A program made the position numbers and the translations under genes. From Hemerocallis citrina (taxonomy: Eukaryota; Streptophyta; Magnoliopsida; Asparagales; Asphodelaceae), in NCBI GenBank assembly GCA_017893485.1, contig CM030364.1:37828038-37892037 (forward strand): DNA of 64,000 bases. The letters are read 5' to 3'. Positions within the stretch are counted from its first letter, which is position 1. Every line of letters begins with the position of its first letter. The notes below the pieces were generated by a model, which did not search any database, had not been told where the DNA came from, and was given only the letters and a program-made list of their open reading frames with translations. This document shows positions 1-11,700 of this stretch, one piece after another.

Positions 1-139
1 TTGGGAGTTGGTGAGATTTGGTCTTCATACTCGAAGAGTTCCTGAGATGTGGTCTTCATTGCTCCGAGTTTTTGAGATTTCGTTTTCATTCTTCGGGAGT
101 GTCGCTACCCCTTGAGCCTTATTGTATTCCTTGATTTCT

Positions 140-2050
140 AATTTCCACTTTCATCCAATAGTTCGAGCACGCTAGTATTTGCAGAAGAAAAAGTACTTTC
201 CGATGCGAAGGTGGACATCGCCATGTGGGGGGGGGGGGGGTTTAATAGATCACGTGTCGTGCGAAAAAGAATAGGATTAGAACCTTCATTATCTTTTCAC
301 CATGTTAAAACATCAATGTTGTTATCACTAGACAGTGTAGGTTATGGATTATACCATTTTAATTCATTTTGTGCATTTATCTTATGTTTTTTAGATGTAA
401 TACGACTCCATACAGGTAATGATGATGCAATTCTTTATCTTTGGAGGCAGATGATGTTGTATTTTGACCATTATATGCAAAATTTCTATCTTCAAGTATC
501 ATATAAAGTATCAAATTTTAATATATATTCATCATTATCATATTCTAATTCTTCAACCAAACTATAAAATATTTCAATCAGATCCTTCGCACCATCTAAT
601 TTGATATGAGGATTCATTACACTTGCAACACAATATAACATATGGAGATGAAGAAAATATTTCATAAATTTTGCATAAGCGGGAATATCAGCTGTGCTAA
701 TTAAAGGGTCAAATTTCATTTCTCGTAAAGTTTTTATCATACTAACTGTAGTAAAAAAAAACATCTAGAATTGGCTACTAACTATAGTAAATAAAACACA
801 ACTAGAAGTGAACTCAAACTTGAAAATTGAAGAGTTGCCTCTTCAAAAAGTTTAAAAAATTTTACCAAATTTTTGGCAAAATTCCAATACTCTTGATCCA
901 TGCAAAAATATTTACATGTATTTTGCAATACAAAAATCATTTATAACCTTTTTTGTATTTACTAAGAATTGCAATCAATTTGTACGTAGAATTTCATCTA
1001 GTTTTAACATCTTTAGGGTATCTTCTAAATCTTATTCTTCTAAGACCACATCACTGTGCGAATTCTTGAAGATTAGGACCACTCGTATCAATAAAATGCA
1101 TACAATCTTTTATTGCATTAACATATAGTTCGGCTATCTTCAAAGCATCTTGCACACACACGTTGAGTATATGACGTGCACATTTAATATAAAATATTTC
1201 AGGCAATGGAGGTATAAACGCATCAATTAATGAAGGAACCTTTTTATTATTATTGGTGGCATTATCAAGGCCAATAGAAATGGCTTATCTTCAATACCAA
1301 AAATATTACATGCTTATCTAATTTGAGATGCGATAGCCGAACCATCATGGGGATACATCAAATAACCAAATTGTATGAACCTTTTTGAATGATCCAGTCA
1401 CTATCTATCAAATGACAAGTAGTGCGCATAATGGGAATATCATTACAACCTTTCCAACAATCACTAGTTAATGCAAATTTAGAAGATAAAGAAGACAAAG
1501 TAGCAACTAAAGTATCTTTAAGCTCAATCCATATTTTGAAACCATTGGATTTGATGATGATTCTAGGAATTCTTTTGAATTAGGTAAGTTGGGTATACAT
1601 TTCTAGGTTCTTACTTTCGGAATAAGTAAATGGTAACTCATCCTTAATATCGAGTTTAGTCATTTCCCTACGTACAATTTCATGATCATAACTAAAATTA
1701 TAAACTTAACCCGTCTTGGGGTTTTTTCTTTGTTGGGTAAGATCATGTTGTGTTTCCTTGTGTTTTTGTTTCAAGTGGCGCTTAAGTGTACCTGTCCCCT
1801 ACCCACTTTTCATTTGTAAGTCATTTGACAAACGCAACATACCATATTTTTCTCTTTCGGATTGGACGAAGATGGAAAATTTTTAAATAATTTGTGCACA
1901 TTTGAAGTTTTTTCTCTAGCTTTTCGGAAAGAAGATGCGGTCTCGGTATTTTGTATTGCGGTATCGTCTAAATGTGTCTGTAATGTAATTATATAACTTG
2001 TAAGAATAAATTGAGAGTTTTGAGAGAATTGTTTGGAAGTTTTGGTGTGA
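140..2050 (-). pseudogene. hAT transposase (BED finger, DDE core, dimerisation domain), broken
   Basis: Read on the minus strand, hAT landmarks appear in the correct order. A BED-type zinc finger lies near 1745-1860 (a Cys pair, then GTGTLKRHLKQKH), interrupted by one stop and one frame change. A segment near 1390-1500 resembles the hAT core (SDCWKG, then CHLIDSDW). The LDNATNNNK motif is near 1244-1270, followed by a CARHILN-type motif near 1160-1185. The C-terminal dimerisation domain is at about 150-330 (ELKWY, DNNIDVLTW, then ASESTFSS). At least six stops and several frame changes are present, and a run of 14 G (227-240) sits inside the C-terminal part. The family is secure; the copy cannot make a full protein. 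Confidence 0.85.
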
Positions 2051-2381
2051 AGAAAGTTGCTTGAAAATTGAAAGGCTCCTATTTTTGTAGAATTTCATAT
2101 TTTTGTGTTTCCTAATTTCCCCCAAGAAACTAGCTGTTTATGTTGGGAAGGGTTTTTTATATATTTATTTGGGCTAAATATAGAAAAGTAAAAAAAAATT
2201 GTATAACAGTTGGCCCGTCGGGCAGGGCCAACCGTTGCTGGCCCACCGGGCTGGACCGTCCTGTTTCGGGCCGGTCCAGTTCACAACCCGGCGGGACACT
2301 GGGCGGTCCGGTTCCAACTGGGCCGCAGTTCAAAATAACAAGGACCGGTAGGTGGGCCAGCCTGTGACCGGTCCGGTTCCC

Positions 2382-2396
2382 GTTTGGCATCCCTAT
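2382..2396 (-). repeat. hAT terminal inverted repeat (5' end of the element)
   Basis: The minus strand starts TAGGGATGCCAAACG, directly followed inward by GGGAACCGGACCGG-type subterminal sequence. The sequence outside (2397 on) lacks this composition. The partner repeat is outside the window. Confidence 0.7.
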
Positions 2397-2639
2397 CAAA
2401 GGTACCTCGGGTTTGTTTTTAAAGGGATTAATCTGCAGTCTATACCCACTTTCCTGAAATTTTGAGTTTCCAACTCCATTCCATTTCTATAGCATCACAC
2501 TCCGTGAACAAGTTGTAACTGAGACTAATAATTTAAACTTCTATTTCTTTTAAAGATGCTCGCAGTCTAAGTTAACCAGGTAGTTCTTTCATCCCACCAT
2601 TAACAATAGGTTTTGAATTGTATGTGCGCACATTAATCA

Positions 2640-2815
2640 AAACTGCCAGTGCTTGCTGCTCCAAGCCTGGATTAGAAGTGTGTCAAAACTGCCAATGCCT
2701 GCTGCTCAGCCTAGATTTAAAGTAATTCCTCAAGAAGTTGTTCAGGCGCTCTTTGCTAAAAAAGCTGTGTTCATCAGGTAATTCCTCAAGAAGTCGTTCA
2801 GGCGCTCTTTGCTTC
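2640..2815 (+). repeat. Short tandem duplications upstream of the RFC4-like exon
   Basis: Two unrelated short duplications lie side by side. A ~46-bp unit starting AAAACTGCCAGTGCTTGCTG occurs at about 2638 and again at about 2685. A 36-bp piece of coding sequence (TAATTCCTCAAGAAGT onward) occurs at 2722-2757 and again at 2779-2814. Only the second copy is preceded by an AG that fits an acceptor and continues into the open exon, so the first is a broken exon copy. The rest of 2397-2777 shows no gene. Confidence 0.6.
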
Positions 2816-3755
2816 TTGTAAAACTGGTGACTTTGATCTAGCAAATAAGGAAGTCAATAATATAATTGCAGAAGGATTTCCAGTTTCACAGATGCTCAGT
2901 CAGGTCTTATTTCCTCTATATTTTCCTTCATCGGCGGTTACTTTCATCTTTTTAAATCTTCTTGTTGACTTTATGTTTTTGGTGTTTATACTGCAGTTGT
3001 TTGAGGTGATTGTTAATGCTGATGAAATAACAGATGAACAAAAGGCCAGAGTATGCAAGAGACTGGGTGAAGTGGATAAGGTTTGTTAAAAGACAATTTC
3101 AACCTCTTTTCAAACATACACAAAAATTATTGAGAATGATTAGTTTCACCTTTTCTGAATTATTTAATTATTTATATTTTGGTTGATCTGTGAATGATCA
3201 TATACTGAAGTCCTGAAAAACTGTCCATGGCTAGTTACAGACTAGCTCTTATGTAAGAAGACTATTAGATAGATTTGATTTGAACAATATTTGATTCACA
3301 GATTTGAACAAGTTACAGACTAACCAAGCACTTGAACAATATTTGATTTGACATCATTATTGTTTCATCTAACGATGTACTCTACTATTAGATAGATGTA
3401 CTCTACTATTAGATAACGCATATTTAAACTGCACAACTAAAGTTGCTATTAGACATTGCATTACAATTGCACAACCTTCATATCCCCTCTTCTGATAATA
3501 ACTTGCCCCTGTAAGTAATTTATAGGAGTTATGTTTTAAGCATAAATATGTTTATGCCTTGATACTCTATGGGTGTCCACGTGGTATAGATTGGTTTCTG
3601 ATGTTTAAAATGATGATTGCTAATGGTGGTGCTGATGGTGGTTTTCTTTTTATTGTTCATAGTGTCTAATTGATGGGGCAGATGAGTACCTGCAGCTGTT
3701 GGATGTAGCCAGTCATACAATGCGGGCTCTTTGTAATATGCCACAGGAGTTTTAA
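2778..3755 (+). CDS. RFC4: Replication factor C subunit 4-like, last three exons only
   Basis: Three exons join in frame with GT-AG introns: 2778-2903, 2997-3080 and 3663-3755 (stop TAA 3753-3755). The translation begins VIPQEVVQALFASCKTGDFD and later reads LGEVDKCLIDGADEYLQLLD. This matches the C-terminal collar region of the small clamp-loader subunit RFC4, part of the five-subunit RFC that loads PCNA at primer ends in the nucleus. The AAA+ ATPase part (Walker A and B, SRC motif) would lie upstream and is not in the window, where a hAT element begins about 380 bp away. It may be the 3' end of a real gene with hAT in an intron, or a truncated copy. The three exons have no stop or frameshift. 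Subunit assignment rests on the collar sequence alone. Confidence 0.75.
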
Positions 3756-4039
3756 TTTGACTAGGCCGAACTAGCTCTCTTTGTGAAACAATTTCTTTAT
3801 GTTCTTTTCTTTTTAATAGAATTTTGTGAAGATTGTTGCTAATTCAAAAGCTATGTTTTTGAATATCAGTGAATTGTATGCCAGTTATTTATCTTCAAGG
3901 ATGGATTTCATGTAACCACCATGGTTCAGGGGTTTGACACGACCCCTATTCTTTTTCTCTCATCAATGAGGCACCCACCGTTAGTAACTATAGGGTGTGT
4001 TTGGTTCGCTCATTGAACCATTCTTGGGAATGAAGTAAT
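3756..4039. other. 3' flank of the RFC4-like gene with a MITE-like start
   Basis: AT-rich sequence follows the stop codon. At 3991-4010 the sequence GGGTGTGTTTGGTTCGCTCA resembles the first bases of many plant PIF/Harbinger MITEs, but no matching opposite end was found. From about 4040 the sequence is LTR-like. Confidence 0.35.
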
Positions 4040-6574
4040 CAACAGTAAAGTCCACAATAAACGTAACAGGATGCGACAGTATAAACAGTTATTCTTATGT
4101 CTAATGTTCATTACTAACTAGGTAGCACCTTCATGTGTCCCATATTTTACCATATGGTTGCTACATCAAACAGTTTCACTTTAAAATTTTGTAGTGGAAC
4201 TTCCATAGGGCAATATGTTCAGACAAACAGTAATATAACAGTAATAACAACAAACGGTGTTATGAATCATGTTCTCATGCATCCAGAGATAAACAGTAGG
4301 TACCACAGTAAACAGTGGGGAAACGAGTTTTTTCTGAATATATATTTCTTTATTGTTCACTACTCGATCTTTTTCCTTAAAAACCCTGGTTTGATTTCTT
4401 TTATTATTACTAAACATTTGTGAACGAATACAAACAGGCTAAAGACGAGACAAGAGTAGGAAATAAGTCTAAGATGAGATAGTGATAGCAATGGTTGATA
4501 AAAACAACTCATAATGGTGAAAACAACGAAATTTTCAGTTCTGGACAGTAAGACACTACTGTACCAAATCTGAGATTTCCGTTGTTACAGAATAGAAAAT
4601 TCAGATTCGTCAGATAATCTAGAAACTAGACTCTTTGCCGATTCCAGCACATATGTATATAAGTTACATATCAGCCACAGAAACAGGGTCGAAAACAACA
4701 TTTAACACAGAAATCGTGTTCAGCTAGAAAATGCAAAATCTTGTTTATAAGCATGAAAAGAGTTTAAAATTATCATAATTAAATCTGGAAAAAATCTGGA
4801 AGATTTCCTAACACATCTAATTTCAAAATATAAAATATCATGAATTTATATTACAGATAGTATGGTCAACAAAATTGTGAAAACAGTGTAATGCAACAAA
4901 ATCTCGATTCTGAAAGTTCAGACACAACAGTACCAAAACAGAGATAATTCATAAAATATAATTCGAAATCCAGATTCGTCAAAAGGGTGATAGAAAAATC
5001 AGGCTATAGTTCTTATTACAAATTTTTTATCAAAAACGAATAGAATAAGGCTTAAAATATAGTTCTATACTGAACAACATACAGTTTGAAAACATATTGA
5101 CTAGTTTCATAAGCATGAATTGAGATACAAAAGTCATTAATTAATTCTACAAAATTTTAGGGATTTTTTCCCATCATATCTAAACATACTCAGCAAAATA
5201 TGAAGTTCAAATTCTACTTTTAATATCAGTTTTAAAATAAAATTCCACACAGAATACATATTGTTCAGAATTCGGAAAATACGATATGTCTGCAGTAAAA
5301 CAACAATAACTCATGCATCAAAATTCGGAATTCAGATCCGTCGAAAGTTCTGGAAAGTAGAAAACAAAGGATACAATCCATATTCACAACCTTATTTATT
5401 TTACTGATGTTAACAGGGTCAAAATTACTGTACAAAAATAGGACAACAACAAACAAAAGTTTTTTTATGCATTTTATCAAACAACTTAACTACATATGGT
5501 CCAATCTAGATGTCATACGAAGCATGGTATATGTGGGTTACTCAAAAATGACATATAAATCAAATAGTCCATAATGAGATAATACATCCAACAAACATTT
5601 ATGCAACAGGCATCTACAACATACGGTGTGGCACAAACAACATACAGTCAAAGATGTCTACTAATCTAATTGTTTTCATGCAACGGGTGTCAATTATTGT
5701 AACTACTCATGATTAAGAGATGCTGCCAACGGTTAAACTAACAAATATGGATCATCATGAGAGTACAAATATTTTCATACTAGATTACTTACGGTATTAA
5801 CTTGTATGACAAAAAGAACACATATAAGCTACTTGCCTGTGATGAAGACGACGGAACGAAGATGAAAGAATAACGGGAACGGATCCCGAACAATGAACAC
5901 AACGAACACAACGAACACGAACAAGAACCGAGAATACCTAACCGAAACACGTGCACACAAAAGCACACACACACACAAGGGACGACAACAATCAACAACA
6001 ATACCAGCAGTAGCAGCAGGGAAGATGACCCGGCGACCAGGGACGGTGACAACGGCGAGGGAGACGAGCGGCGACTGGGGGGTCGTGCTGTGCTGCGGCG
6101 TTGCGACCATAGAGGGGGCGACGGCAGCGGATACCCAGAGCGGCGCCGGTGGCGCTGCTCGACAACACTGCGAGGAGAGAGCCAGGGAGCACGGGGTTGG
6201 GGGAGAGGGTGACGTCTAGGAGAGAGAGATTGAGTATTAGGGTTTGATAATTAGGGTTAGGGTTCAATTAGGGTGTTTAAATAGAGGCAATATTGGTTTG
6301 GGTAAACTAGGTAGTATACAATAGGGTAAAAAGAGTCCAATAAGAGACAAATAGGCCATAAAATAGGTTTAAACAATAGATGAGATCAAGAACAAATTGT
6401 AGGCCAAATAAATGAGAATAAAAAGCTGAATCAATGCAAAATGAGTAACAAGAGAGAGAAGAACAACACACCATACAAAGGGAATGAAATTAAATACAAC
6501 CAGAAATAAAAATAAATAATCAAGAATTTTATTGAATAAAATTAAAAATACAAATATGAGCAATAGGGGTTACA
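4040..6574 (-). mobile_element. Truncated LTR of the TGTCACGC-family chromovirus
   Basis: This segment shares ordered blocks with the complete LTRs at 8790-12565 and 40230-48234. Examples are a block near 4120-4210 (GGTAGCACCTTCATGTGTCC, compare 9510-9600) and the GC-rich block opening AATAACGGGAACGG near 5869, also at 11373. It ends at 6574 with GGGGTTACA, the family's terminus. The first ~700 bp of the family, including the TGTCACGC end, are missing. Orientation is inferred from the third copy, whose polypurine tract shows that these LTRs read on the minus strand. Minus-strand open frames in the GC-rich part (5790-6270) are not conserved between copies and are not called as genes. Confidence 0.65.
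6275..6284 (-). promoter_or_regulatory. Probable TATA box of the truncated LTR
   Basis: The minus strand reads CTATTTAAAC, followed downstream (lower coordinates) by a CT-rich leader and the GC-rich block. The corresponding place in the solo LTR (11925-11933) also has a TATA-like word. The shared position supports an LTR promoter; no start site can be proven. Confidence 0.4.
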
Positions 6575-6589
6575 CTAACCCTACCCTAA

Positions 6590-7182
6590 CCCTCTTTAAT
6601 GTAGGTCGTTGTTTTGAACAACGACTTAGGTTAGTATGGTATTACGAGAATATTGGCAAGTTCAAGTCAGAGAGCATACGATAAAATTTGTTGATATTAG
6701 GCCGTTGTTTAAAACAACGACTTATGTTTTGATTATTTTGTTTATTTTTTGGGAAATGGAAAACAGTAATAAATTTTTTTTACTGATCACTTTTTTTTAT
6801 TGATCTTAGGCCGTTGTTTGGAATAAAGGCTGAAGATAATCCTAAAAATCGAAGCCTCCAGTCAGAAAGCAGAGTCGGCTGCTTCACTTTTTTGGTTGAT
6901 CCTAGGCCGTTGTTTCGAATAATGGCATAGTTAATCCTCCATAATTGTGGCCGTTGTTCCAAAGAACGGCCTAACACTAGCCAAAAAATGGCCACCACAA
7001 GTCAGAGAGGAGAGTAAACTGGATCACTTTTTTGATTGATCTTAGGCAGTTGTTTGGAACAGCGACCTAGGATCATCCTAAACATTGAAGCCTCAAGTCA
7101 GAGAGCAGAGTCGACTGCTTCACTATTTTTGTTGATCCTTGGCCATTGTTTCGAACAACGACATAGTTAGGCCGTTTATTTG
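6590..7182. repeat. Subterminal hairpin repeats of MULE A (left part)
   Basis: Imperfect palindromes of the type GGCCGTTGTT-N-AACAACGRCC recur near 6603, 6702, 6808, 6903, 6948, 7043 and 7139. Between them are segments with CAAGTCAGAGAGCAGAGT-type words. The same two words form the hairpins of the satellites at 58780-60110 and 63185-63870. The TRIM at 7183 splits one of these palindromes. Confidence 0.7.
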
Positions 7183-7466
7183 TGTAACGCCCCGCCCCAA
7201 TACTCAGACAATTTTAATATTTTTAGAAGACAAATTAGATACTATGTAGTACAACTGCCCACCACAGGCTGCCTCTCAAAAGGTGGTTAACCAATTAGGT
7301 GACTCTTGATCATTGGCTAATTATATTTATACTCAAACTATTTTTGTATACTTCCCATGTGGGACTATATTTCTCAAATCCTTCTCAAATCTCCTCAAAT
7401 CCCGTGTACATAGTGTACACGTTATATAGTAGCAGTCGACTGTTCGCGGAAATACGGGGTATTACA
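7183..7466 (-). repeat. TRIM LTR (3' LTR in element orientation)
   Basis: This 284-bp direct repeat pairs with 7759-8062. It lacks a 20-bp segment present in the other LTR beside a repeated CAGTCGACTG word, the main difference between the two. The open frame over 7299-7481 is repeated in the other LTR and is not a gene. Confidence 0.92.
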
Positions 7467-7554
7467 TACACCCCACCTTAGAAATCAGCGTCCTTGCTGA
7501 GTATAGGGCACACATCTAGTGTAAGATCCGTCTTTCTAGTCGATGTAGCATCGT

Positions 7555-7715
7555 CCTCGATCCCACGAAATGTGCAGATACACCCGGTACATACAAATAC
7601 ACCCTGCCTATCCGGAGAATCATCTCCCTGCCGTGTACCCCACGAAATGTGCAGATACACCCGGTACATACAAATGCACCCTGCCGTGTACCCCACGAAA
7701 TGTGCAGATCATAGG
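7555..7715. repeat. Internal tandem repeat of the TRIM
   Basis: The word CCCACGAAATGTGCAGATAC occurs twice in full (7562 and 7640) and a third time in shortened form near 7693. CACCCGGTACATACAAA follows the first two copies. This is the only internal structure of the TRIM besides the primer and polypurine sites. Confidence 0.75.
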
Positions 7716-7758
7716 CCCTCTTCTACACCCGGTGTCGAAAGTCGGCTCTGATACCATT

Positions 7759-8062
7759 TGTAACGCCCCGCCCCAATACTCAGACAATTTTCATATTTTT
7801 AGAAGACAAATTAGATACTATGTAGTACAACTGCCCACCACAGGCTGCCTCTCAAAAGGTGGTTAACCAATTAGGTGACTCTTGATCATTGGCTAATTAT
7901 ATTTATACTCAAACTATTTTTGTATACTTCCCATGTGGGACTATATTTCTCAAATCCTTCTCAAATCTCCTCAAATCCCGTGTACATAGTGTACACGTTA
8001 TATAGTAGCAGTCGACTGCTAGATATACCAGTCGACTGTTCGCGGAAATACGAGGTATTACA
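7759..8062 (-). repeat. TRIM LTR (5' LTR in element orientation)
   Basis: This 304-bp copy adjoins the tRNA-Met primer site at 7744-7756. It carries two CAGTCGACTG words separated by GCTAGATATAC-like sequence; the left LTR has only one. It is followed by target duplication ATTTG at 8063-8067. Confidence 0.92.
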
Positions 8063-8240
8063 ATTTGAACAACGACTTCAGTTTAATTCCCACTTTTCAA
8101 TATTTCGCATTGCTCTCTGACTTCAATCCTCATATTTTTCTGAATATGCGTGTTTAGCCTTAAGGCGTTGTTTCCAACAATGGATTAGGTTGATTACAAT
8201 TTTTTATATAAAAAATAGTTTTAAAAAAACTGATACCACA
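8063..8240. repeat. Subterminal hairpin repeats of MULE A (right of TRIM)
   Basis: The sequence after the TRIM (ATTTGAACAACGAC) completes the palindrome begun at 7170-7182. Further hairpin-type words lie near 8120 (GCTCTCTGACTT) and 8160-8190 (GCGTTGTTTCCAACAATG). Confidence 0.65.
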
Positions 8241-8656
8241 ACAATTTCTGTTCAACTGCTACTCTCATAAATTTCATACCCAACTTCATTCAACATTCAC
8301 AATACTTGTACTCTTCCGATAATAACATATTAAGGCTCATCAATCAGCACCCAATACAAAAACATAATGAATATAAACTAAAACAACTAAAACATTATCA
8401 ACAAACACACTACATCCACACATCCATTAACATTCGTGCCCGAGTACATATATTATCATCAAACAAGTGGAAAACAACCAGCATACAAAACTTTAACCAA
8501 TTACATATAAATATATACACTGTTGTAATTAAGAATATGCTGCAACATGAGGCAATTGAGCTTCCTTCTATTATACCTGCAAGATTTATTAAAATTCTAA
8601 CAAAAAAGAAGTTTAGTGTACAAAATTCAAATACTTCACCCCAATACAATTTTACC
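8241..8656 (-). other. 3' untranslated region of the MULE A transposase gene
   Basis: This AT-rich stretch lies downstream of the stop codon of MULE A and before its hairpin repeats. Open frames on both strands here show no recognisable domain and are treated as chance. Confidence 0.45.
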
Positions 8657-8729
8657 TCACAACGGTTCATCAAAATTATTGTCGGAACTCACTTCATCGG
8701 TTGGAACAACTTCTTCTGGATTGGTTGAC
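8657..8729 (-). pseudogene. Last coding exon of the MULE A transposase gene
   Basis: On the minus strand an acceptor TTTTAG precedes a 73-bp exon encoding an acidic tail (STNPEEVVPTDEVSSDNNFD) and ending EPL-stop. The exon is followed by AGGTAAA. MULE B has a matching 73-bp exon (36168-36240) with the same phase, an acidic tail and the same bases after its stop. The preceding exon ends at 12616; the 3.9-kb gap is an intron enlarged by a solo LTR. The exon itself is intact, but the gene is broken elsewhere. Confidence 0.75.
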
Positions 8730-8789
8730 CTAAAATAAATGACAAGTTTAAGTTAATCAATATATATATATGCACGTCAACATACAAAG

Positions 8790-11700
8790 TGTCACGCTCT
8801 GCTTCCCAAAAAGGAGGAATACGGATATGTGACTAAGTCCAACGAATGATTTTCATCATCCATAATCTGTCAAGATCTTTACAACATTTCATAGAAATAA
8901 ACAGGAGATAACAAGGAGAAATCAACCGCGCATGCATGAATGAATCAATATACCAACCAAATTTACTTGAAACAAAATATATAAATTTCAAATAAACCAG
9001 ATCTGGAAACAATTCAATAATCCGGGGTCATACTGCCCGATACAAATAATCCATGTAGCAGATACATTTATTCAAAATAAGCAAAGAAAATAATAATAAT
9101 AATAATAATAAGAACTCCAGCATCTAAAAAGTCAGATCACCTACTCCATCAGGCAACTGGTCATCATAATCTGCAATTTAACAAATTGCAGAAAGAGGAA
9201 AAAGAAACAAAACTTCCGTTAGTGCAAGTTACGGGCCGCTTGTAGTGCATGTACAAGTACAGAAAAAGATAAACAAATATAGAATAACAGTGGAAGCATA
9301 TATAGCATGGAATGGGCATGTCAACAAAGCAGGATAACTAACATGAATCAGGAAAAAAAATCAAGTAACATGATATACTAACAGGGTATGGGTAGCATGT
9401 ATAAGGTATCAAGTATTATGCAAGCAGGTAAACAAATAAACAGGGAACATGTACAGGAAAGCATGTAACAAATGTCATGTTATGTCAAGTCTTATATTTA
9501 TTTCTATCTAGGTAACACTTCATGTGTCTCAGGTTTTTACCACATGGTTGCTACATTCAAATAAGTTTGCATTTAGATTTTGTAGTGGAGTCTATAGGGC
9601 CGTATACTCAGGCATCAGGTAAATAGGTACATGAACAGGTACAGGTAGAACCTACTGGTCCTCTTCCGAGTAGGGAAGTGTGCAATCAGGTAATCAGGTA
9701 AACATGTACAAGTAGAATCTATTGGTCCTCTTCCGAGTACACCTTCCTATAGGAAAGTGTGCAGTCAGGTAATCAGGTAAACAGGTTCGTGTATCATGTA
9801 GTCATGAAACACGTAACAGGTAGGGACAAGGCCCCCTTCCAAGTATATATTTCTATATTTTCCACTACTAGATCTTTCTCTTAATCCTGACTTGATTATT
9901 TATTATTATTATCAAACATGCATGTATGTGTCGCAAGACAGGGTAAGAATAACATGGTATAAACAAGTAACAGGTTCAGGTGGAAAGATAAACATGTACA
10001 AGTGATAGACAACACATAAAAAGATAGGACAACGAAAATTCTGGTTCAGGACAGCAAGACAGTACTGCACCAAATATGGGATTCCGATTGCCACAAATAT
10101 GCAAACCTGGATCCTTCAGAAAATCTGGAAAATAGACTCTCGGCCAAATCCAGCAAATATATATAAGTCATATGGTATTTTAAAAAAACAGAACTCAAAA
10201 CAGAATTGTATTCAGAAAACATGCTCAGCCAGAAATCAGAAGTTTGTATTCATAAACAGAAAAATGGCATAAAAGCTTACTGATTAAATCCAAGAAAAAT
10301 CTTGGGTATTTCCTAGAATTTTTAGTATCAGCAAATAAATTTTCATAATTTTCCAACATAGATAGTAAACTCAAATAAAATCAGAAAACAACAACATACA
10401 ATAAATTTGTAAATCTGAAATCATAAACACAGCAGTACTAAAACAGCAATAAATTACAAAATATAAATAAAAAATCAGATCCGTCAAAAGGGTGATAAAA
10501 TAGATACAGTAGGCTACAACTCATATTCACAAAGTTTTTATCAACAACAAATAGAATCAGGTTGAAATTAAGGTTCTTTACTGAACATCGTGAAAATTCT
10601 GTAAGTATAGTAGTTGTTTGCAAGTATAGAATAGTTTATGAAAATCGGCAATTAAATCCAAAAAAATTAGGGATTAATTCCAATCAAGTCTAGTTGTACT
10701 CAACAAAATTTTGGATCAAAATATTATCTTTAACATCAGTATAAAGATAAGTAACCATACAGAATTCATATAAAACCAAATCTGGAATTTTCTACACATC
10801 TGTAGTAAAACAGCAATAACTTGCAACTCACAAATTGAACTGAAATCTGTCAGAAATTTTGGAAAGTAGGCAGAATTCTATATAATTCATATTCACAAAT
10901 ATTTTTCATTTACTGAACTTAATATGGTCTAAAATACTAAACAAAAATGGGGTAACAACAAAAACAGAAATCTTCTTCAAGCATAAAATCAACTAGTTTA
11001 TATGAAACACATCCAAATCATAATAAAATACGAAATATGGTATACTAGATGTCCAAGCAATATGGTATAGGGTATTTAGCAAGTCTACAACAAGTTATAC
11101 TATGACTAACATAATCAAGCATACAACATTATACGAACAACATGCATGTATACATCAAGAATTTATTAGATCTAAGTTATTTCATGTCGTGTGTGTAAAT
11201 GAGACAACTACAAGTGGATCAACACATAGAGACAAGATCTAATAAGGGTTTTGCACAAGAATTGTCTCTAGAACACAACTACACTACAGACGGTATTTAG
11301 TACTTGTATATGCAACCGAAAAGTATACAAGTTACTTACCTGAAATTTAACGACGACAACGAAGCAAGAATGAGAATAACGGGAACGGTTTCCCAGGCAT
11401 GAACTCAATGAACGAACAAATGAAACACGAGCTATACGAACACACGAATGCACCACCCGAGATCAACACACGCACTCATAAATCAACACCCGCACACAAG
11501 AGAGGGCAGCGGAGGGGTGTGCACGGGAGAACGGCGACGGCAGCGAAGTCGCTGTTCGCTGTCGCTGATGCTGACTGCGTCGGGGGAGGAGCACAACGCA
11601 TAGGGAGGTGCACTGTTGCGGTCTGGCTGCTGTCTGGCGGCGCGACAAGAAGGCAGGGGGGAGCATCAGGAGGTTGCTGTGGTGGGGTGTCGGGTTCTGG

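Larger units (their letters stand above)
1..2396 (-). mobile_element. hAT DNA transposon, decayed, cut by window edge
   Basis: The right end (2382-2396) reads, on the minus strand, TAGGGATGCCAAACG, a hAT-type terminal inverted repeat. It is followed inward by GC-rich subterminal sequence with many GGCC and CCGG motifs (2215-2380), as is common in plant hAT elements. A minus-strand transposase remnant fills most of the rest. The other terminus lies beyond position 1, so the 8-bp target duplication cannot be checked. The element ends about 380 bp before the RFC4-like exons and may sit in an upstream intron of that gene. Confidence 0.8.
7183..8062 (-). mobile_element. Complete TRIM (miniature LTR retrotransposon), 880 bp
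   Basis: Two direct LTRs (7183-7466 and 7759-8062) start TGTAACGCCCCGCCCC and end GGTATTACA on the plus strand. They flank a 292-bp internal region with no gag or pol. A primer-binding site complementary to initiator tRNA-Met, reading TGGTATCAGAGCC on the minus strand, lies at 7744-7756, two bases from the right LTR. A purine-rich tract reading AAGGTGGGGTGTA on the minus strand touches the left LTR at 7467. The element therefore points leftward. The 5-bp target duplication ATTTG is at 7178-7182 and 8063-8067. Such elements depend on proteins supplied by autonomous elements. Confidence 0.93.

Noticed and set aside
3991..4035. A complete PIF/Harbinger MITE
   Set aside because: Only one end-like word (GGGTGTGTTTGGTT) is visible; no inverted partner or TTA duplication was found.
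5789..6267. GC-rich open frames on both strands
   Set aside because: Part of the GC-rich LTR leader; the corresponding frames at 11463-11850 and 47002-47740 are not conserved.
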